Shown: piece by piece, positions 52,529 to 62,409 of the stretch
Position numbering within the stretch: the stretch's first letter is position 1
How the letters are laid out: each line of letters begins with the position of its first letter
NCBI RefSeq assembly: GCF_000775995.1
Contig: NZ_CP009227.1
Span: 1,178,001 to 1,242,000 of the forward strand
DNA: 64,000 bases
Reading direction: 5' to 3'
From: Treponema sp. OMZ 838
GTDB lineage: Bacteria; Spirochaetota; Spirochaetia; Treponematales; Treponemataceae
Made by a program: the position numbers and the translations under genes
Notes under the pieces: generated by a model
What the model saw: only the letters and a program-made list of their open reading frames with translations
What the model was told of the DNA's origin: nothing
The model's database searches: none

Positions 52529-54064
52529 ATGGCACAGAAAAAAGAATCTTTCCTTACACGCATAGTACAGCTTTTTTTTCCGCGGGCTGATGCAGAGGCG
52601 ATAAAGAAACGGCATTTAAAAGCGTTGGCAAAAGAAATTTCAAAAAATAAATTCGGAAAGTGGTATAAACCTTCTTCTGAAGAGCTTCAGCAGCAGATGG
52701 CACGGTTCTTTTTTGAACTGTACAAGATCGTCGGACCTGCGCGGGCTCTCCTTGCAAGTGCTGCCTCATCAAAGGTTCTCAAGTCTATCACCGTAGAACA
52801 AAATTTATCAAAACAGCAACATCAAATGCGTGAGAGGTTTACACCCGAAGCGATTAAAGAGCGTGCCAAAACAACCAATCCCAAAGAGCTGAATCTTCAG
52901 GTACAGAAAGAATTTGATGCTTTTATGCGTGAATTTGACGGTAAGAAAATCGATGAGATTGATACGCAGTACCGGCAGCTCAACGAATTTATCCACTTTG
53001 TGCTGTTTGATTATTATTTCTTTTTAAAGAAATTCGATCCCGCTTTACCGGAAGATAAATTTTCTTATACGCCGAGTTTTTCGCATGTGAACGGTGAATA
53101 CCTTAAAGATGAATTAAACGATTTTATCGTTGTACTCAATGGGCTTTCTCTTGATGCAAATTGGGAGAAGCTTTTTGCAATTATTACTGCATACAAGAAT
53201 GTACAGCCGGTTAATGCTCCGCAGTGGAAAAAGTCTCTCGGTCTTTTAAATGATGTGCGCCGTTCTCATATTCTGGAAAAAATTGTTCAGCATATTACAA
53301 AAAATCCAACCTACACGGTGGAAAATAGTCCTTTCACGGAGAAGGTTACCGATGACTATCTTAAACAAATAGAGCGGTCTATTGATAATACATTAAAAGA
53401 TATTGTTGCCGAGCAAAAGAATTCTCAAGTAGCGGTGTTGGTACAGCGTGTATTCGGGAATGTCATTCCTTCAGGTACTAAAAACTATAATCCGCGTTCC
53501 AATGCCGCATTTGAAAAACGGGGACTTGCAGGTTATATCTATGCTGATGCAATGAACTACCTTAAATCATTTTTAGTCGAGTACTTTAAAAGTGATGTCA
53601 GGGCTCTTTCCGATTTAATTTTAGTACGAGGTCAATGGACACAGCAGGTTCTCTCTGCCGAATATTCCGAGAGCTATCATAATTTGATGCATATTTCGAC
53701 CAAACTTTTAGAGTTTGACGAAAAGCTTTCGGAAGTTTCCGAAATGGGGGTTAAATTCCGTACGCTGTTGTCGCGAATGGAGCGGGAAAAAGAAGCCGGC
53801 CGTCAAGTGCAAAAACACTTGGATACCGTTAATGAAGCCGCTCTTAAATTGCTTAAAGTTGCTATTAAAAATATTATGACGCTTGGAAATGCTGTAAAGA
53901 ATTGTATTGCCGACTATGATAAACCCCATCGAGATTTATTGCAAAACTGGAAGGAAATCGAACAGCATTCCGATAAGCCAATACGGGAATGGATGACTGC
54001 TGTCTATACAAAAATTTATAATTTTATCATGCTTGAACAGGTCGTTTTAAAGAAAGAAGAATAG
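52529..54064 (+). CDS. DUF5312-like spirochaetal protein
   Basis: About 511 residues, soluble, highly helical and Lys-rich, with repeated helical pairs and no signal peptide. It begins MAQKKESFLTRIVQLFFP after AAGGG. I associate it with a spirochaete-restricted family of unknown function (DUF5312). The C-terminal half contains a phrase LEFDEKLSEVSEMGVKFR typical of coiled helices. No catalytic motif was seen. Confidence 0.65.
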   Translation: MAQKKESFLTRIVQLFFPRADAEAIKKRHLKALAKEISKNKFGKWYKPSSEELQQQMARFFFELYKIVGPARALLASAASSKVLKSITVEQNLSKQQHQMRERFTPEAIKERAKTTNPKELNLQVQKEFDAFMREFDGKKIDEIDTQYRQLNEFIHFVLFDYYFFLKKFDPALPEDKFSYTPSFSHVNGEYLKDELNDFIVVLNGLSLDANWEKLFAIITAYKNVQPVNAPQWKKSLGLLNDVRRSHILEKIVQHITKNPTYTVENSPFTEKVTDDYLKQIERSIDNTLKDIVAEQKNSQVAVLVQRVFGNVIPSGTKNYNPRSNAAFEKRGLAGYIYADAMNYLKSFLVEYFKSDVRALSDLILVRGQWTQQVLSAEYSESYHNLMHISTKLLEFDEKLSEVSEMGVKFRTLLSRMEREKEAGRQVQKHLDTVNEAALKLLKVAIKNIMTLGNAVKNCIADYDKPHRDLLQNWKEIEQHSDKPIREWMTAVYTKIYNFIMLEQVVLKKEE

Positions 54065-54102
54065 GGCATCGCTAAAAAGTTCAGTTTTTTGGATTGTTCC
54101 CT
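54063..54102. repeat. Intergenic hairpin of the CTAAAAA/TTTTTAG family
   Basis: AGGGCATCGCTAAAAA and TTTTTTGG...TCCCT form an imperfect stem immediately after the stop of the DUF5312-like gene. It could serve as its terminator. The left arm nearly equals that at 5559. Confidence 0.5.
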
Positions 54103-54309
54103 TAGATTTAGATGCGAGTTTAAAACCAAGTCATTACTGTATAAAATTTGAACATCCGTGTTTGAGTTTCGCTTGCGGTAAACATCGTGTGTCGGAAGAT
54201 AAAGGAAATCAAGTATATTTACGCGTATCTCATAAAAACGGCATATTGACATAAACCGTTAAATGTTTCAAATATAGTAAGTCTCCTCTAAAGTCCGGTT
54301 ATGGGTTAA

Positions 54310-55479
54310 ATGCTTTTAGAGCGGGCTATAACAAGTGGAAGGGGGCGCGATGCGTCAGTGAAAGGGTGCGAAATTTCAATCGAAAATGTGTCAAAAACAT
54401 TTGGTGATTTTCATGCGGTGGATAATGCCGTTATTCACATTAAGCGCGGGGAGTTTTTCTCGCTGTTGGGGCCGTCCGGTTGCGGTAAAACAACGTTGTT
54501 GCGTATTATTGCCGGGTTTGAACAACCGGATTCGGGGGTTATTACCTTTGACGGGCAAAATATTGTCGGCATAGAAGCCCATAAACGGCAATCGAATACC
54601 GTCTTTCAAACCTACGCGCTTTTTCCGCACCTGTCCGTGTATGAAAACATCGCCTTTCCGCTCAGGATTCGCAAGCGTCCGCAGGACGAAATTGACCGGC
54701 GGGTTAAAGAATATCTGCATTTGGTGCAGCTCGATGCGCATATCTACAAAAAGCCGTCCCAGCTTTCCGGTGGGCAGAAGCAGCGGGTTGCCATTGCCCG
54801 TGCGTTGATTAACGAACCGCGGGTGCTGCTGCTGGATGAACCGCTTTCCGCATTGGACGCAAAGCTGCGGGCAAATCTTTTAATTGAGCTTGATAAACTG
54901 CACGACCAAATCGGCATTACCTTTATTTTCGTAACGCATGACCAAAGCGAAGCGCTTTCCGTCTCAGACCGCATTGCGGTGATGAATCAGGGAAAGGTGC
55001 TGCAAATCGGCAGTCCGTATGAAATTTACGAACAGCCTGCCACAGCTTTTGTTGCAAAATTTATCGGCGAAACAAACCTCTTTGATGCAACCGTGGTAGC
55101 GTGTGAGCCGCATACGGACGGCTTTATGGTTACGCTCGATACACCGGCGCTGGGAACTTCGGTTAAGATTACCGACTATGATAAAACCGAAGTGGGGCAA
55201 CCGGTGTGCTTTACCGTGCGGCCGGAAAAAATCCGCATTTCGTTGGAAAAGCCGTCCTCACAGACAAAGGAATTGAATGTTTTCCGCGGTGAGGTAGAAG
55301 AGCCGATTTATTCGGGATTCCAATCTAAGTTTTTTGTAAAGCTGGAATGCGGCACCGTGGTGCAGGTTTTTAAACAGCATCAAAACTATCTTGAGGACGG
55401 GCCTGAAATCGAATGGAAGGATACGGTATATGTTTCGTGGGCAGCCAATGACGGCTACATCGTCGAAGATTTAACATAA
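54310..55479 (+). CDS. potA: Polyamine ABC transporter ATP-binding protein
   Basis: 389 residues. Walker [11 protein letters not shown]-loop, signature LSGGQKQR and Walker [13 protein letters not shown] lie in the first 240 residues, with a C-terminal regulatory TOBE domain. It energises spermidine/putrescine import with the two permeases encoded 14 nt and 13 nt further on. The exact start is uncertain: ATG 54310 lacks a site, while a GTG at 54358 follows GGAAGGGGG. An upstream TTGACA (54246) may be a -35. Confidence 0.92.
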   Translation: MLLERAITSGRGRDASVKGCEISIENVSKTFGDFHAVDNAVIHIKRGEFFSLLGPSGCGKTTLLRIIAGFEQPDSGVITFDGQNIVGIEAHKRQSNTVFQTYALFPHLSVYENIAFPLRIRKRPQDEIDRRVKEYLHLVQLDAHIYKKPSQLSGGQKQRVAIARALINEPRVLLLDEPLSALDAKLRANLLIELDKLHDQIGITFIFVTHDQSEALSVSDRIAVMNQGKVLQIGSPYEIYEQPATAFVAKFIGETNLFDATVVACEPHTDGFMVTLDTPALGTSVKITDYDKTEVGQPVCFTVRPEKIRISLEKPSSQTKELNVFRGEVEEPIYSGFQSKFFVKLECGTVVQVFKQHQNYLEDGPEIEWKDTVYVSWAANDGYIVEDLT

Positions 55480-55493
55480 AGGTATATCAGACT

Positions 55494-56351
55494 ATGGTGC
55501 AAGATCATTCCCGGCGGCGGTACGCCTTTTTGTATACCTTTCCGATGGCGGCATGGTTTACCGTCTTTTTTGTGCTGCCGCTTCTCATCATCGGCGTGTA
55601 TAGTTTTCTTCAAAAAGGATTATACGGCGGAGTTGTGCGACATTTCACGTTCAACGCCTATATTCAGCTTTTTACTGCAAGCTACGGGTTATTATTTGTG
55701 CGGACGCTCTGTGTCAGTATTGCCGTAACGCTCATTTGTATTCTGCTTGCGCTTCCTGCCGGATATGCAATTGCGCGTAGTAAGCATCAGCTGTTCTTTT
55801 TGTTTTTGATTATCATTCCTTTTTGGACAAACTCTCTGATTAGAATCAATGCGTGGATTTCGATACTCGGTACTCAAGGTTTCCTTAACGGGCTTTTGAA
55901 AAAGCTGCATCTTATCACCGAAAGTATTCCGTTTTTGTATAACCAACAGGCGGTGATACTCGTGCTGGTATATATGTTTATCCCGTATGCAATTTTTCCG
56001 ATTTTTTCGGCAATCGACAAGTTTGACTTTTCGCTGTTGGAAGCCGCACGAGATCTTGGCGCTACCAAAACGGAGGCTATCGTTAAGGTTATGCTGCCTA
56101 ATATCCGTGCCGGAATCCTGACCGCGGTCATCTTTACCTTTATTCCGGTATTCGGCTCTTATACCGTACCGCTCCTTGTCGGCGGAAAGGACTCTTATAT
56201 GTTCGGTAATTTGATTGTCGATCAGGTAACGAAGATCCGCAACTGGCCGCTCGCCTCAGCCTTTTCGGTACTTATCACCGTCGTTAGCGCTGCCGGTGTC
56301 CTCTGGATGATGTACGCCAGCTTTAAGCAAGAAAAGCAAGCCGCAAAATAG
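55494..56351 (+). CDS. potB: Polyamine ABC transporter permease
   Basis: 285 residues with six membrane segments and the EAA loop (LLEAARDLGATKTEAIVKVMLP) that contacts the ATPase. Matches PotB of the spermidine/putrescine importer. Confidence 0.93.
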   Translation: MVQDHSRRRYAFLYTFPMAAWFTVFFVLPLLIIGVYSFLQKGLYGGVVRHFTFNAYIQLFTASYGLLFVRTLCVSIAVTLICILLALPAGYAIARSKHQLFFLFLIIIPFWTNSLIRINAWISILGTQGFLNGLLKKLHLITESIPFLYNQQAVILVLVYMFIPYAIFPIFSAIDKFDFSLLEAARDLGATKTEAIVKVMLPNIRAGILTAVIFTFIPVFGSYTVPLLVGGKDSYMFGNLIVDQVTKIRNWPLASAFSVLITVVSAAGVLWMMYASFKQEKQAAK

Positions 56352-56364
56352 TGAAGAGTGAGGA

Positions 56365-57306
56365 GTGAGTATGTCTGATATACCGCAAGATATACAACAG
56401 CAAGCGTTACCGGTTCCGTACCGGCACAGTTCGGTAAAAAGCCCGTACCGGCGGTTAATTCAGAAATTCGAGAAACGCAAACGGGAATCCGAACCGGCGC
56501 GTCATGCACGGCGTGCATATAAGAACCTTAACAGTTCTTGGTTTTCTTCTACAGTGCTGGTGTTTGTGCTGTTGTTCTTGTTTTTACCTCTTGCGATTAT
56601 CGCAGTGTTTTCTTTTAACGAAGGCAAGGCGATTGTATGGTCGGGCTTTTCGTTGAAATGGTATGCCGCGCTTTTCTTGGAATCCGAAAAATTATGGACT
56701 TCATTTTGGCACAGCATACTTATAGCCTTTGTTTCCGCATTTTGTTCCGTTGTTATCGGTACCTTTGCCGGTCTCGGCGTACAGTGGTACCGGTTCCGGG
56801 GCAGAGGGTATGTGCAAGCGGTGAGTATTCTCCCGATGGTGCTGCCGGAAGTTGTTATCGGTATGTCTACGCTGATTTTCTTTTCGGCAATCAATATACC
56901 GCTCGGCTTTTTTTCAATTATTATTGCGCATATTACCTTTTGTTTGCCTTTTGTGTTTTTGCTGGTGCTTGCCCGCCTTGAAGAGTTCGATTTTTCAATT
57001 GTCGAAGCCGCGCACGACCTCGGCGCAACGGAGCGGCAGACTTTATTCAAGGTGATAATTCCCGCAATTTTTCCGGCGATTTTATCCGGCTTTTTTATGT
57101 CGGTTACGTTGTCGCTTGAAGACTTTGTGATAACCTTTTTTGTATCCGGCCCCGGTTCCACGACGCTACCGCTCTATGTGTTTTCGATGGTTCGGTACGG
57201 TATTTCTCCGGTAATTAACGCACTTTCCCTCATTATGATTTTAGGAACCATGCTGATTGCTTTTATGTTACGTAATTTTTTAAAAGGAATTGCGGCCTCA
57301 AATTAA
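56365..57306 (+). CDS. potC: Polyamine ABC transporter permease
   Basis: 313 residues, six membrane segments and an EAA loop (IVEAAHDLGATERQTLFKV). Compared with classical PotC it carries an extra N-terminal cytoplasmic stretch of about 50 residues rich in Arg, Lys and Pro. The 3' end overlaps the next gene if that starts at 57290. Confidence 0.92.
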   Translation: MSMSDIPQDIQQQALPVPYRHSSVKSPYRRLIQKFEKRKRESEPARHARRAYKNLNSSWFSSTVLVFVLLFLFLPLAIIAVFSFNEGKAIVWSGFSLKWYAALFLESEKLWTSFWHSILIAFVSAFCSVVIGTFAGLGVQWYRFRGRGYVQAVSILPMVLPEVVIGMSTLIFFSAINIPLGFFSIIIAHITFCLPFVFLLVLARLEEFDFSIVEAAHDLGATERQTLFKVIIPAIFPAILSGFFMSVTLSLEDFVITFFVSGPGSTTLPLYVFSMVRYGISPVINALSLIMILGTMLIAFMLRNFLKGIAASN

Positions 57307-57322
57307 ACGCGCCGCGGATTTG

Positions 57323-58207
57323 ATGATGAAAAAAAATACTGATACCGCCTCCCCGGTTGCAGCGCATCCCGTATATCTGCGGAGCGGTTTCTCATTGTGC
57401 CGCTTGAGGCAAACTATTATCCGTACCGGTTTTATAATTTTAATTGTCGGTTTCATTGCCGGAGCTGCTTCTTGCGATGGGAAAAGCGGTTCAGGCAAGC
57501 TATCTCATAAAAAGAAGGAACTTACTCATTCTCTCCTGTTTGTGCTGGGAAAGGATTTTTATCAGTATTCCGATTTATTTACCTATCTTTCGAATGTTTA
57601 TGATTCGGAGAGTCTAAAAGCGAACCTGTATATTTTGAGCTATCGCGATATGACCGCTAAGACAAAGCAGCCTCGGCTTTCGATAATCTCTGAACGGCTT
57701 GCGGCACAGCCTGTTGAGGCGCTTATTTCTATCGGTATTCCCGAAGGCGGCGCTCGCATACTCCGTACCGCTCAAGAGAAATACCCTGACTTACATATTT
57801 TTTCCTTGCTTCCGGTAGAAGAGATTTTGCCGCTCGAAGCCTGCAGCGATATTGTTGTAGACTTTGAACTGCCCGACTCGTTTGCAAAGGCCGACAGGGC
57901 GGTGGATATCCCCGCGCATGATGTACAGACGCTGGTGCTCTGTGCCGTAACCGCTGTAGAACAAATCAATGAATTGCCGGAACAGGAGCCGTTTCCGCGG
58001 TTTGCGCGGGCAGTTGCAACAACGGTCGATATATTAAAAGAGCAGGGAATAGCGGCATGGGGCGGTACACCGTATACGCTGCATCCGTATAAAGACCCTG
58101 AACTGAATATCCGTTCGTACAATTATCTTATTTTATCACCGCCTTCGACCGGCGGGCGGGCAGATAGCGAGGAACCGGAAATGAGCGCCGCAGGGGAAAA
58201 ACAATGA
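57323..58207 (+). CDS. Lipoprotein of unknown function in the pot operon
   Basis: About 294 residues from ATG 57323 (a TTG at 57290 is possible). Basic N-terminus, a hydrophobic segment and a lipobox-like GAASC indicate a lipid-anchored periplasmic protein. The mature part shows alternating strands and helices (VEALISIGIPEGGARILRT, LHIFSLLPVEEILPLE) like a type I periplasmic binding protein, and recalls DUF3798 proteins. Standing where potD is usually found, it may be the solute receptor of this importer, but it is not recognisably PotD. Confidence 0.65.
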   Translation: MMKKNTDTASPVAAHPVYLRSGFSLCRLRQTIIRTGFIILIVGFIAGAASCDGKSGSGKLSHKKKELTHSLLFVLGKDFYQYSDLFTYLSNVYDSESLKANLYILSYRDMTAKTKQPRLSIISERLAAQPVEALISIGIPEGGARILRTAQEKYPDLHIFSLLPVEEILPLEACSDIVVDFELPDSFAKADRAVDIPAHDVQTLVLCAVTAVEQINELPEQEPFPRFARAVATTVDILKEQGIAAWGGTPYTLHPYKDPELNIRSYNYLILSPPSTGGRADSEEPEMSAAGEKQ

Positions 58208-58953
58208 ACCGTTTTACTCGCTGCGAAAACGGTATTATTGCCGATGCCGATTTCTACAATCGATTGAAATATGCGGATACCGCTTCCGTCTTGCTGCTTT
58301 CCGACACGCACGGAGCAGTGGATGCAGTGCGGTGGATTTTAGCAGCGTTTAGCGAGGAATGCCAAGCTTGCCTTTTTGCCGGAGACGGTGCTCAAGATAT
58401 AATGACTGTTGTGCGCGAAGCTGCTGCCGGCAAGCTCACCATTCCGCCGGTGATTATTATGGCGCAGGGGAACTGCGACTGCCGGCTCTGTCCGCCGGTT
58501 TTTCCAGATAGCGAAAACCTGAAACCGTTCGGGCTGCCGGTATATCAACAAAAGATGATAGCCGGACAGCAGATTTTATTGGCGCACGGGCATCTGCACC
58601 ATGTTGAACTTGACGGGCGTAAATTGAGCATGACGGCCGAAAACCTCGGTTGTACAATCGCCGTATACGGGCATACGCATATTCAAAGTATCGAATGTTT
58701 CGGCGGCGTTACGGCTGTCAATCCCGGTAGCCCCTTGCGTCCCCGCGGTAAATCCTACGGCGGTTTTGCGCTTTTATCGCTCCGCACAGGGCAAGCGGGA
58801 AGCCCTGAAGATACAGCCACCGGAGACAGTTCAGTGACGGGGTTATTCAGCAAGGTGCAATTTTATCAGCTGATACGGGAATCCGACGGTGCTTTTTCTG
58901 CCTCCGCACACGCAGTCTATCCTATCCCGATACGCCAGAGTGCAGGGGATTAG
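58204..58953 (+). CDS. YfcE/MJ0936-type metallophosphodiesterase
   Basis: 249 residues. Calcineurin-like motifs are complete: LSDTHG, FAGDGAQD, AQGNCD, LAHGHLHH and VYGHTHIQ, ending in NPGSPLRPRG. Cytoplasmic phosphodiesterase of unknown substrate. Its ATG overlaps the lipoprotein stop (ATGA). The C-terminus has a ~40-residue extension not usual in YfcE. Confidence 0.88.
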   Translation: MNRFTRCENGIIADADFYNRLKYADTASVLLLSDTHGAVDAVRWILAAFSEECQACLFAGDGAQDIMTVVREAAAGKLTIPPVIIMAQGNCDCRLCPPVFPDSENLKPFGLPVYQQKMIAGQQILLAHGHLHHVELDGRKLSMTAENLGCTIAVYGHTHIQSIECFGGVTAVNPGSPLRPRGKSYGGFALLSLRTGQAGSPEDTATGDSSVTGLFSKVQFYQLIRESDGAFSASAHAVYPIPIRQSAGD

Positions 58954-59040
58954 TCCTTGGGCATGAATCAACACGGAGCTGTTCCAAAAAAGGAACCTCG
59001 ATGGAGAGTGTCAGCGATTATCTTCTCCGCACGGATCAAC

Positions 59041-59066
59041 ATACCCCGACGCAAGCGTCGGGGTAT
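59041..59066. repeat. Perfect hairpin after the phosphodiesterase gene
   Basis: ATACCCCGACG and CGTCGGGGTAT form an 11-bp stem with a 4-nt loop. No T-run follows on either strand, so it is either a REP-like repeat or a factor-dependent 3' end shared by the two convergent genes. Confidence 0.6.
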
Positions 59067-59125
59067 TAACCGCTCCCGTGTGCTCGTATAAGCCGCACTT
59101 GTATCAGCCTTGCCTTTCTCCTATT

Positions 59126-60754
59126 TTAATATTCCGGTTTCCAGATACAGTCTTTGACCGTTTTTTCTACATTATCCGTTGCAACACGGTTTAATTTTTG
59201 ACGAACGGCACACGAAGCAACCGCGACGGCAACCGCTTCGGAAAATTCCGTTAGCCGTGCTACCGGTGGCAAAACCGCCGCGCCCGGTTTACCGGTTTCG
59301 ATAAATGCACCAAGCGAGTGGGCGGCTGCAGAAATCATTTCATCGGTTACGAGTTTTGAATTTACCGCGATACTGCCTAAGCCCAATCCCGGATAAATCA
59401 GTGCATTGTTGGCCTGTCCGATTGTGTATGTAACGCCCTTGTATTCTACCGGATCGGCAGGAATTCCGGTTGCCACCATGGCGCGGCCGTCCGACCAATG
59501 AATCAAATCCGAAGCCGTAGCTTCCGCCAGTTCCGTTGGGTTACTGAGCGGGAAAATAATCGGGTGTTCGCACCATGATGTCATAGCGCGGACAATCTCT
59601 TCCGTAAAGGTTCCCGGTGTTGTTGATGTTCCTACTAGAATCGTCGGACGAATTGCCATCACCGCTTTTGTAAGCGAGGTGAGACTTGCCGCATCGGAAA
59701 ATTCGCGACGTTTTCGCGCAAACGGTTTTTGCTCTGGCGTTAGATCGTCCATATCATCGAACAAAAGTCCTTGCTTATCAACCATATAAAAATGACTGCG
59801 AGCTTCGTCTTCAGAAAGCCCTTGGGCAACTATTTCTCTAAAAATACGATCGGTAATTCCGGCTCCGGCAGTTCCTGCTCCAAAGCACAGATATACCTGA
59901 TCCGTAAGCTTTTGCCCGTTGATTTTCATAGCGCCGAGGATTCCCGCAAGCGTAATGATACCGGTTCCTTGGCAGTCATCATTGAATACGGGAAAAGTCT
60001 TCTGGTATGTTTGCAAAACCTTTGCGGCGTTCGATCTGCCGAAATCTTCAAAGTGGAGATATAAATCAGGAAACAATTTTTCCGCCGCTGTTACAAATCG
60101 ATCGATGAAGCGGTAATATCTGTCGCCGTATATTCTCTTGTGGTGATTTCCGAGATAGAGCGGGTCATCAAGCAGTGTTTGCCTGTTTGTTCCGCAATCC
60201 AGTACAACCGGCAATACCGTTTGCGGATCAATTCCTGCGGCCGCAGTATAGACCATCAGTTTACCCACGGAGATGTCAACGCCATTTGTCCCCCAGTCGC
60301 CGATACCGAGAATTCCTTCCGCATCCGTCGCAACGATAAGTCTGATGTGTCTTCCGCCTGCGGCATGCCGAAGCGTCTCTTCGATTTGCTCCGGAGCATC
60401 AATCGACAAAAACGCTGCACCTTGTGTATCGCTAAACTGTCCGCTGTACTGCTCAATACTTTCTGCAATAACCGGATCATAAACAATCGGCATTAGTTCA
60501 ACAATGTGTTCATGAAATACATAATAGAAAAGTCGCCGGTTGTGATTGAAGACATCCATAAGAAATCTTCTTTTTTCTATGCCGGAATTTTTTCGTTCCA
60601 TCTGCCGGTAAATTCTATTTGCCTGTGTTTCAATATCGTCAATACACGGCGGAAGCAGCCCTTCCAGATGATATTTTTTTCTTTCTTCGGCAGAAAATGC
60701 TGTTCCCTTGTTCAAAAACGCATCATGGATAATGTCATACCCATATTTTTCCAT
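59126..60754 (-). CDS. NAD-dependent malic enzyme
   Basis: About 542 residues. Oxidative decarboxylation of malate to pyruvate. Recognisable parts are the [15 protein letters not shown] malate/NAD region, [18 protein letters not shown], the Rossmann [10 protein letters not shown] and [14 protein letters not shown]. Trp replaces the usual Leu in GDLG, and the N-terminal Tyr region is present (FYYVFHEH). ATG 60754 follows AGGAGG-like GGAGGAACC; longer frames upstream lack family similarity. Confidence 0.93.
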   Translation of the reverse strand: MEKYGYDIIHDAFLNKGTAFSAEERKKYHLEGLLPPCIDDIETQANRIYRQMERKNSGIEKRRFLMDVFNHNRRLFYYVFHEHIVELMPIVYDPVIAESIEQYSGQFSDTQGAAFLSIDAPEQIEETLRHAAGGRHIRLIVATDAEGILGIGDWGTNGVDISVGKLMVYTAAAGIDPQTVLPVVLDCGTNRQTLLDDPLYLGNHHKRIYGDRYYRFIDRFVTAAEKLFPDLYLHFEDFGRSNAAKVLQTYQKTFPVFNDDCQGTGIITLAGILGAMKINGQKLTDQVYLCFGAGTAGAGITDRIFREIVAQGLSEDEARSHFYMVDKQGLLFDDMDDLTPEQKPFARKRREFSDAASLTSLTKAVMAIRPTILVGTSTTPGTFTEEIVRAMTSWCEHPIIFPLSNPTELAEATASDLIHWSDGRAMVATGIPADPVEYKGVTYTIGQANNALIYPGLGLGSIAVNSKLVTDEMISAAAHSLGAFIETGKPGAAVLPPVARLTEFSEAVAVAVASCAVRQKLNRVATDNVEKTVKDCIWKPEY

Positions 60755-61117
60755 AAAGGTTCCTCCATACTGTCCGTTTGCGGGATTGCGGATATCCTTC
60801 CAAATCTCAATGGAAACTCTCAAATGTACTTTTAGTACCGATACACAGTTTATCATGTTTTTATAAATTTTCTAGCTTAATCAATCAATTTTTTTGTCTA
60901 TTGTCTCAACTTTTTTATTTTTGTATTATTATGCTTAATTTTTTCTTCTGTAATAAGTTTCGTTATAATCGATCTATTCGATAACTGCGTTTCCGAATAG
61001 GTCTACGAGTTCTAAATCGTACAAATAGCACGATGTGTGAACATCGCATTTATTGAACGGATATACATTCTGAATGCTTTCACTTCAGAGTAAGAAGCAT
61101 CAGCATTTTTGAGTTTT

Positions 61118-61157
61118 GGGTATCTCTAAAAACTCGGTTAGATTTTTAGAGATACCC
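61118..61157. repeat. Perfect 15-bp hairpin, best copy of the CTAAAAA/TTTTTAG family
   Basis: GGGTATCTCTAAAAA (61118-61132) and TTTTTAGAGATACCC (61143-61157) are exact reverse complements with a 10-nt loop. Related imperfect copies occur at five other intergenic sites. Confidence 0.75.
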
Positions 61158-61165
61158 GACGAGTC

Positions 61166-61206
61166 TTTTTTGATAAGTCTTTACATTGTTATGACTTATC
61201 AAAAAA
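61166..61206. repeat. Perfect 14-bp inverted repeat
   Basis: TTTTTTGATAAGTC (61166-61179) and GACTTATCAAAAAA (61193-61206) pair around a 13-nt spacer, directly between the two hairpins of the CTAAAAA family. Confidence 0.7.
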
Positions 61207-61224
61207 ACATCGCAATCTAAATCT

Positions 61225-61263
61225 AAGGAAAACTTCTAAAAACGGAAGTTTTTAGAGGTTCCC
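61225..61263. repeat. Hairpin of the CTAAAAA/TTTTTAG family
   Basis: AACTTCTAAAAA and TTTTTAGAGGTT form the stem around CGGAAG, with flanking GGAA and CCC-rich arms. Third hairpin in a row upstream of the PfoR-like gene; it could attenuate that gene. Confidence 0.55.
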
Positions 61264-61325
61264 TCTTGTAAAAAATAGTGCAGGGGATTAAACTCTCCGC
61301 ACGAATATAAGGAGATTTGTCTCAT

Positions 61326-62357
61326 ATGAACAAATTACAGCTTTTCTTAAAAAGAAAAGATATAGAGATTTCCGGTAAGCGGTATTTTATTGATGCGATG
61401 AGCGCCATGGCGATGGGGCTTTTTTCATCCTTGCTTGTCGGAACAATTCTGAGAACCGTAGGGCAGCAGCTGCATATTACCTTTTTGACCGATACCATCT
61501 GGCCGATATGCCGTGATATGACGGGCGCCGCCATCGGTATTGCGGTTGCGCACTCGCTTAAAGCGCACACCTTTGTCTTGTTCTCCGCCTCTATTGTCGG
61601 GTATGCCGGTAATATGTTCGGCGGTGCAGTGGGCGCCTTTATTTCCGCCATTGTCGGTACCGAACTGGGGAAGCTGGTTTCAAAAGAAACAAAGATTGAC
61701 CTGATTGTGACGCCGACGGTAACCATTCTTTCCGGCAGCGTAATAGCCGTCTTTTTCGGGCCATATATGTCTGCGTGTATGAATTGGCTCGGAGAGGTTA
61801 TTATGACGGCGACAACTCTGCGTCCGTTCCTGATGGGGATTTGCCTTGCGGTATTGGTTGGGATAATTCTCACGCTGCCGATTAGCAGTGCGGCGCTCTG
61901 TATGATGCTTTCTCTTTCGGGGCTTGCAGGAGGCGCGGCAGCGGCGGGGTGCTGCGCTCAGATGATCGGCTTTGCAGTGATGAGCTATCGGGATAACGGA
62001 TTCGGCGGCAGCTTTGCAGTCGGCATCGGCACCAGTATGCTCCACATGCCGAATATTATTAAAAATCCCCGAATATGGATACCACCGATTGCCGCATCCG
62101 CCGTATTGGGGCCGGTTTCGACGATGCTGTTAAAAATGGAAAATACCCCCATCGGCTCAGGAATGGGAACTTGCGGGTTGGTCGGTCAAATCGGTGCGCT
62201 GACGGCGATGAGTGGAACCGGGCGCAGCACCGCAAGCATCTACCTTTCTATCTTGTTGCTGCACATTATCGCTCCCGCCGTACTCACAATTCTTTTTACC
62301 GTGCCGTTGCGGAAAATCGGATGGATTAAAGACGGCGATTTAAAACTTGCGCTGTAA
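61326..62357 (+). CDS. PfoR-like membrane protein (PTS IIC-related family)
   Basis: About 343 residues, around ten membrane segments rich in Gly and Ala, matching the PTS_IIC_2/PfoR family (EIIC-like, toxin regulator). Segments such as GFGGSFAVGIGTSMLHMPNI and GSGMGTCGLVGQIGAL are typical. No EIIA or EIIB partner is nearby, so sugar transport by a PTS is unproven. ATG 61326 was chosen over TTG 61317, which is too close to GGAG. Confidence 0.82.
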   Translation: MNKLQLFLKRKDIEISGKRYFIDAMSAMAMGLFSSLLVGTILRTVGQQLHITFLTDTIWPICRDMTGAAIGIAVAHSLKAHTFVLFSASIVGYAGNMFGGAVGAFISAIVGTELGKLVSKETKIDLIVTPTVTILSGSVIAVFFGPYMSACMNWLGEVIMTATTLRPFLMGICLAVLVGIILTLPISSAALCMMLSLSGLAGGAAAAGCCAQMIGFAVMSYRDNGFGGSFAVGIGTSMLHMPNIIKNPRIWIPPIAASAVLGPVSTMLLKMENTPIGSGMGTCGLVGQIGALTAMSGTGRSTASIYLSILLLHIIAPAVLTILFTVPLRKIGWIKDGDLKLAL

Positions 62358-62409
62358 CAGCCGTGTTATTCGAGGTAACCTGTTCTGAAACGGAAGTTTT
62401 CGAACGGGT

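Larger units (their letters stand above)
60755..61325. other. Long intergenic region between malic enzyme and PfoR-like gene
   Basis: About 570 nt without a gene. The left part is the AT-rich upstream region of the malic enzyme gene. From 61118 to 61262 three hairpins follow one another (listed separately). The right part has GGAG at 61311-61314 for the PfoR-like gene. Confidence 0.6.

Noticed and set aside
54246-54290. TTGACA upstream of potA as a full promoter
   Set aside because: The best TATAGT lies about 21 nt away, too far for a normal spacer, so only a possible -35 was noted.
56502-57161. 219-codon minus-strand frame in potC
   Set aside because: Antisense shadow of a clear membrane-protein gene.
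61322-61873. 183-codon minus-strand frame in the PfoR-like gene
   Set aside because: Antisense shadow; the plus-strand protein is convincing.
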